From contig CM042021.1 in assembly GCA_023525975.1 (NCBI GenBank), positions 80,481,001 through 80,545,000 of the forward strand: DNA of 64,000 bases. The letters are read 5' to 3'. The stretch's first letter is position 1; every line of letters starts with the position of its first letter. This DNA is from Smallanthus sonchifolius. Taxonomy: Eukaryota > Streptophyta > Magnoliopsida > Asterales > Asteraceae. A program made the translations under genes and the position numbers. Shown piece after piece: positions 58,821-64,000 of the stretch. The notes below the pieces were generated by a model. The model was not told the origin of the DNA. It made no database searches and saw nothing but the letters and a program-made list of their open reading frames with translations.

Positions 58821-59700
58821 TCAGGGAAGTGGGTAGCGGTTCTTAATAGTTACCTTGTTCAGCTCTCGGTAATCAATACACATATGGAAAGTCCCATCTT
58901 TCTTTTTGACAAATAGGACTGGGGCTCCCCATGGTGATGAACTAGGTTGGATGAAACCCTTATCCAACAGTTCTTGTAACTGTGTGGATAATTCCTGCAG
59001 CTCACTTGGTGCAAGTCTATAAGGTGCTCTGGCAATAGGGGCTGCTCCGGGTGTTAGATCAATTTGGAATTCGACCTGTCGATGGGGTGGAAGACCGGGT
59101 AAGTCTTCAAGAAAAAATTCTGGGAAGTCGCGAACAATAGGGATATCTGTAAGTTTCTTCTCCTTGGAAGGTTTGTCAGCGATAAGGGCTAGTATCGCGG
59201 TATGACCCTTGCATAGAAAATTCTGCGCCTTCATATAAGATATGATGCCCACGACGTCACCACTCTTCTCGCCTTTTACAGAAAGGATTTCTCCACTAGC
59301 TAGGGGACTACAAACAATCTTATCTTTATAGATAATCTCAGCCTGGTTTTTAGATAACAAATCCATGTCAACGATTTTGTCAAAGCTGCCAAATGTAACT
59401 GGCATGAGATCGATGTCGAGTTTTTGACCAGATAATCCTAACTTACATCCCTCGAGGATATGAGTTGCCTTGATTAGCATACCGTCAGCTATTTCTATAG
59501 AATATTTGTGCTCTAACGGGGTTATGGTAATCTCTATCTGTTTACTAAAGTTCTCAGATATAAAACTTCTATCGACACCGGCATCAAATAGTACAGAAGC
59601 AAAATGATCGTTTAAAGGAAACATACCGGTAATAACGTTGTGGTCCTTTCATGCTTCTCCTGAGCCGATCACAAAGGCCAGACCCTTCGCACAAAATTGG
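58821..59700 (-). pseudogene. Gypsy-3 protease and N-terminal RT
   Basis: 58821-59624 encodes the protease with LFDAGVD in place of the DSG active site, then MDLLSKNQAEII, and RT to YRELNKVTIKNRYPLP. Upstream of the Met at 59624 the same frame can be followed through VIGSGEA (with one stop) to about 59690. Changes in both protease and RT active sites mean the enzyme functions are lost. Confidence 0.88.
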
Positions 59701-60389
59701 TTTCCAAATCATCAGATTCATACGAATTCACTCAAATTGATCATGCATATGCGTTATGGAAACAGTTTCGTGAGTAAATTGCACCACTTCAATGATTTAA
59801 ATTACAAGTTAAACCCAATTCCTTCCCCATCGCTGATGTTGACTTTTCTGGGTCAAACCCGTCGTCAATTCGATCCAAACGTTTGGAATTCAAAGCTGTT
59901 AATACACAAAATTCATGCGTAGACGTTATACAACCAAAACTAAATGCTTATGATGAATCAATTCAATAGAAATCATGAGCATTAATCCTAATTCAATTCC
60001 TGTAACCTAAGTTCTTAACCCACATCCGATTTCACGCTCGGGGATGAAACTAACTTATATTACTGAACCAAAAACGTGCGCAAGCTTCCCTTTTCACTTT
60101 CTAAACTCACAAACCCACCTCAAGAACACCTCTGAAACTCCAATCAGCCCCAAGAACCCCAAGCCTACGGATCCAGTCGATCTCACCCCACTCATAACCA
60201 TTTCAGGATATTTTTGAATCTTTACTCTCGTTTCAGTACTCTTATCAAAAGCCCCAATGTTTCGGGCTCAAATCTGTGCGCCATCAAGGCCAATTGTGAG
60301 GCTAGGGTTTGGTTACGCGGAACTGGGGAAGAAAAAGGGCTGGAGCATGCATGTTAAATGATAAACGATCATGTTATCTAACAAGGCAA
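59701..60389. other. Unclassified sequence between gypsy-3 and X-right
   Basis: I recognise no gene. The stretch 60080-60200 is C-rich on the + strand (CCAATCAGCCCCAAGAACCCC), unlike the AT-rich surroundings. Open frames are short and match nothing. It may be the 5' part of X's LTR, or flanking host DNA; I cannot tell which. Confidence 0.35.
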
Positions 60390-60468
60390 GCGCCCTGGAT
60401 CAAATGGTTTGAGCATTTCAGTCATGGGGCTGAGGTCGCGGGTTCGAACCCAGCAGACCCAACTTTTT
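60390..60468 (+). pseudogene. tRNA-like pseudogene or SINE head
   Basis: It has a Pol III A-box-like TGGATCAAATGG (60396-60407), a perfect B-box-like GGTTCGAACCC (60441-60451) at normal spacing, and a T5 run at 60464-60468 that could terminate Pol III. D-arm and T-arm pairing are mostly possible (one T-stem mismatch). The anticodon loop appears one base too long, with CAT in it. The acceptor stem halves do not pair, so a working tRNA is unlikely. No CCA end or long SINE body is evident. Confidence 0.45.
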
Positions 60469-62215
60469 GCATACATTTTCATTTTTACTTGTTTTCACTC
60501 CCCCCCACACACATATATAGACATATAAAAATAAATATATATATTTACACATATTAATACATGACCCACCTTATAAAGAAAAAAAGAAAGGCAAGATATA
60601 AATATATATATACATATTTATATTATTGTATTACAAGAGATAAATATATACTAATCATTAATGGTGCATCATTCTATAAACTCATCTTATGACGGTGTAA
60701 ATTTACATAACTTTTTTATAAACAAAAACCATTAACTAATCTCCTTTGTATAAGCCTAAGGGATACAATTATTATCTTTTTGTAAATAAATACATATCAC
60801 ATACATATAAATTCTTTAACAAATTATTTATTCAAAAATCTCAAAAATTATAAAAAAAATAATTATGTTGTTTTACTTATGAAATTGTAATGTTTATAAA
60901 ACAAATTTTAAATCCTTTTCTAAAAACATATAAATAATTATTTTGACAAATAATAATTATTTTAAAATGTTCAAAATTTATAGAACCACTTAAATAATTA
61001 TTTCTAGATAAATAATTTTAAAAATTAATTTAATTTCATTTTAAGTTTATAACAATATTTATTAAATATTTTTTTAATTATCATTTATGTAAAAGAAACC
61101 ATTTAAGTAGTTTAAATAATTACTTTATGTACATAAAATACTTATTTAAACCTCCTTCTAAAACCACAAATTTATTTATTAATTATTCTTTTTGAATAAT
61201 TATTTAAATAAACTCAAACGTATTTTTATTATAAACGCGATATAATCAATTAGAGATTAACCAAATCTAATTAATTTTTTATAAACTATTTTTACCATTA
61301 CTTGTGATACACATTTTTATATTTCAAAGCTTGTGCAAATCCCATTAATCAACCCCAAATCCTAGGAAACCCTGACACCTCAAAAATTTTCTTATTACCA
61401 TTAAACATACGTTGAATTTAGAGTACAATTATTCGTGTAGGTTGATTGTGATAAATCCTCACGAATCCTATCCATTATTAGCAATTCATACCATTACTAG
61501 ATTCATTATAGGTGAGTTTTACATAACCCCTTTTTCATTTTTGTACATTTTGGGGTGAAACATGATTTGCATTGAAAACTATTTGCAATTACAATATACA
61601 ATTCTACATTATGACTACTTGATTAATTTGTACTTTTGTGCTTGAATTCTATGAGTTGAACTACATATACATGACATACACGTGCAATCATTAACACTGT
61701 ACAAGCCAATGGTAACATTGATAGATCTATTGTGTCTGACAAACCCACCCAGGTAGGGTGATTGTTACCGACATTACATCAGGATAACATGTGTTGTTAT
61801 GCTCTACATTAGGATAACATGCGGGTTATGCCTTTTATTCACAAGGTTTGATTGCACACATAGATTGACTATAGATTTTCCATAATTGCCTTATTTACCA
61901 TGTGTCATATAAATTGTATAAAATAATTGAAAACTACTTGAGATGTCTAAACCTATGTATGCTCACCAACTATTTATAGTAGACCCTCTCATTTTAAACA
62001 TGTTTCAGGTTGAAATATTGAAGTACATGTTTATTACTTAGGAGCTTAGTGACAAATAAATTGGATGTATTGTTAGCTTCTGTTGTTTGAACAATATGTA
62101 TTTGTACCTTTAATTTAGTTTAATAAATATTTGCAATTTAGTTTGATCATGAGCTTTTGAACAGTCTATATGTCCCACTCCAACATATTCCGTCGTTGGT
62201 TGGGGTGTGACAGAT

Positions 62216-62228
62216 TGGTATCAGAGCC
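62216..62228 (+). other. Primer binding site, tRNA-Met type (X-right)
   Basis: TGGTATCAGAGCC lies three bases after the LTR end at 62212, as in X-left. A primer site next to this copy means X-right is a separate 5' end and not the 3' LTR of X-left. Confidence 0.88.
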
Positions 62229-62729
62229 ATGGTTATAGGGAATTAGGTTATTAGAAACCAATGACCTAGTCTCTAACCTTAGGACACCCTTGTGTGATTA
62301 CCTTACATGTTGTCATAGGTATTACATCGCATGATATAATATATGATATTTTATGTGCTACACTACTTGATAACACACATGCTTATAAAATTGCTATCTA
62401 CGTAATACTTTATTTACCACACTGTTTGATTACATGCTACCTATTTGAACCCATTAAATGTTATCCTAAATCTTACCACACACTTGTTCATATCTAAGCC
62501 TTTATACACCTTCACTCTTACACATTGAGAATTATGTCACCATCATCATTTGTGAACAAAGTTTAAACACTTAGGCTTAAAGCCTATTAAAAATTTTAAA
62601 ATCCCGTTAAAGTTTTGATTTCTAAAAATTAGTAAAGAACATGTGCAATCTGGAAGGGTGAATGCATGTACTCTGGGTCTTCTGTCTAGGAAAGCATTGC
62701 ATATAAATCCAAATCAACCGAAGGATCCA

Positions 62730-63590
62730 TATGCTTTCCTAGGAATTCCTGAAGTGAGTGTTCACCTATAGCCTAAAGCATGTCTTTTTGAAAGTGTAAG
62801 AATTTGAATCACTTTTATTTTTCAAAGTATCCATTTGGTTATGATACCAAATGATTACAATCTAAACACCAACATTTTATTTATTGCAATTTAGTACATA
62901 TACCTAAACCTTTCTTTGTAAACTAACTATTTTATTAACATCATTTTCTCGTTCAAGCAAAACCTTTTCCAATCTCTTAGTTTATAAATATTATCTGGAA
63001 TATAAATTTTCTATAAACCTTTTCGCCTTGTAAGGAAACTTAATACAACTTTTTTTATAAAAACATTGTCTTAATTAATAATTAATTATGACTTTTATTT
63101 CGTTAAATTAATTATTATTAAATCTTGGCTTAATTATTAAATGATTTAGCCATTATTTTCCTTTGAAACATTCTCTTTATGATAATTAAAATTAAATAAA
63201 AGGTTTTTATTTATTCATCCATTTATCTAGATATTCAACTTATTATTTTCACTATTTTATTAAATTACAAACAATAATAAATTACAATTACTTGTTTATT
63301 TACAAACAGAAAGCACAAACCAGTTATTCGTAAGCACATCACTCTAAATACCTATGAAACCTTCTCGTTATCTTGCACCTTCAGAAATATATGAGCATAC
63401 TAGGCACTTCAAGGAAATGAATCATTTTGCGTAGGCGTTAACCATCCATATAAACCTCAACAAGATTAAAAATTTAAAACCCAACTACCCACATTGTACA
63501 TGAACGCCAAGCAACACGCTTGTCCGCAATACTCGACCACCTACAAAATTCGATAGTTTACGTTACTCATGTGATTTAATAACTCACATA
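62730..63590. other. AT-rich internal region of X-right, no gene
   Basis: Counterpart of 51556-52429. No credible open frame or RNA gene. Confidence 0.6.
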
Positions 63591-63597
63591 TGAACAT

Positions 63598-64000
63598 TCA
63601 CAATATACATAATACTAGATTTATCACATGATACATAAAGCTTGGTTATTTACAATATACATGGTACTAGATTGTTCATAAGACATAGGAAACTTGGTTG
63701 TCTGCAATATACATAATACTAGATTGATCACATTATACACGAAACTTGATTGTTCCAATATACATGATACTAGACTGATCACATTATACACGAAACTTGG
63801 TTGTTGCAATATACATGATGCTAGATTGATCACATGATACATGAAACCTAGTTGTTGCAATATACATGATACTAAATTGATCACATGATACATGAAACTT
63901 GGTTATTTACAATATGCATGGTACTAGATTGTTCACATGATACATGATACTTGGTTGTATGCAATATGCATGATACTAGATTATTTACGAAACTAGATTG
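63598..64000. repeat. ~45-50-bp minisatellite in X-right
   Basis: Same repeat family as 52430-52830 (ACAATATACATG, TACTAGATTG, GATCACATGATACATGAAAC). It continues to the window edge. Confidence 0.85.

Larger units (their letters stand above)
53423..59700 (-). mobile_element. Gypsy-3: Ty3/gypsy element, 5' end lost
   Basis: A minus-strand element with a complete 3' LTR (53423-56176), duplicated polypurine region, and decayed integrase, RNase H, RT and protease. The sequence stops resembling gypsy near the gag/protease border (about 59690-59710). Gag, leader, primer site and 5' LTR are missing, so no target duplication can be tested; the left candidate is TTGAC at 53418-53422. The LTR start TGTGACACCCGGC is close to gypsy-1's, and the proteins are similar in order, so the two families are related but distinct. 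Confidence 0.88.
60556..64000 (+). mobile_element. X-right: second copy of the X LTR-element remnant
   Basis: Homologous to X-left from ATGACCCACC at 60561. It has the same AT-rich LTR, LTR end GGGGTGTGACA at 62212, primer site, single-copy leader, AT-rich interior and minisatellite. The sequence TATTAATACATGAC at 60552-60565 is uninterrupted where copia B and gypsy-2 entered X-left. The right end lies outside the window. Confidence 0.7.

Noticed and set aside
59638..59922. A 94-codon + strand frame at the gypsy-3 edge as a host gene exon
   Set aside because: It begins inside gypsy-3 coding sequence on the other strand and has no domain or exon structure.

Overview
This window is a plant nuclear intergenic region made almost entirely of nested LTR retrotransposons. 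I find no host protein-coding gene, no rRNA gene and no convincing functional tRNA gene. The style of the polyproteins (Ty3/gypsy chromovirus pol with a chromodomain-like tail, and a SIRE-like Ty1/copia element with a long extra ORF after pol) suggests a large eudicot genome, most likely Asteraceae. That assignment is inference from protein style, not a database match.

Layout. 1-1652: 5' LTR end, tRNA-Met primer site and broken gag of copia element A (+ strand). 1648-26941: a minus-strand Ty3/gypsy element (gypsy-1). Its 3' side has become a tandem array of a ~2.04-kb chimeric unit (integrase segment + polypurine tract + first ~720 bp of the LTR): one truncated unit, seven complete units and a terminal LTR segment. 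The array is followed by one nearly complete internal region (integrase, RNase H, RT, protease, gag) and one complete 2.7-kb 5' LTR. 26942-31191: copia A resumes in its extra ORF and ends with its 738-bp 3' LTR. 31192-39660: copia B, same family as A, whose integrase A interrupted; pol, extra ORF and 3' LTR remain. 39666-48446: gypsy-2 (minus strand), complete with both LTRs and a 5-bp AATAC target duplication, inserted exactly at the right edge of copia B. 48452-53422: a non-coding LTR-element remnant ('X') with a 933-bp tandem duplication that doubles its LTR end and primer site. 53423 to ~59700: gypsy-3 (minus strand), 3' LTR plus decayed pol, 5' end lost. About 59700-60555: unclassified sequence with a tRNA-like pseudogene. 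60556-64000: a second copy of X, which lacks copia B and so shows the empty insertion site.

History, inferred from nesting. Copia B entered X. Copia A entered B's integrase. Gypsy-1 entered A's extra ORF. A segment spanning gypsy-1's integrase/LTR boundary then duplicated through 4 bp of microhomology and expanded. A deletion fused copia A's gag directly to the inside of gypsy-1's 3' LTR, removing A's pol and the outer part of that LTR. Gypsy-2 entered at the B/X edge.

The most notable feature is the 1.6-18.5 kb array, which looks like a young satellite DNA forming from a retrotransposon. Also notable are tandem arrays of short hairpins with the same arms (ATCGAAACT...AGTTTCGAT) in the LTRs of two different gypsy families. 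No coding region looks intact from end to end.
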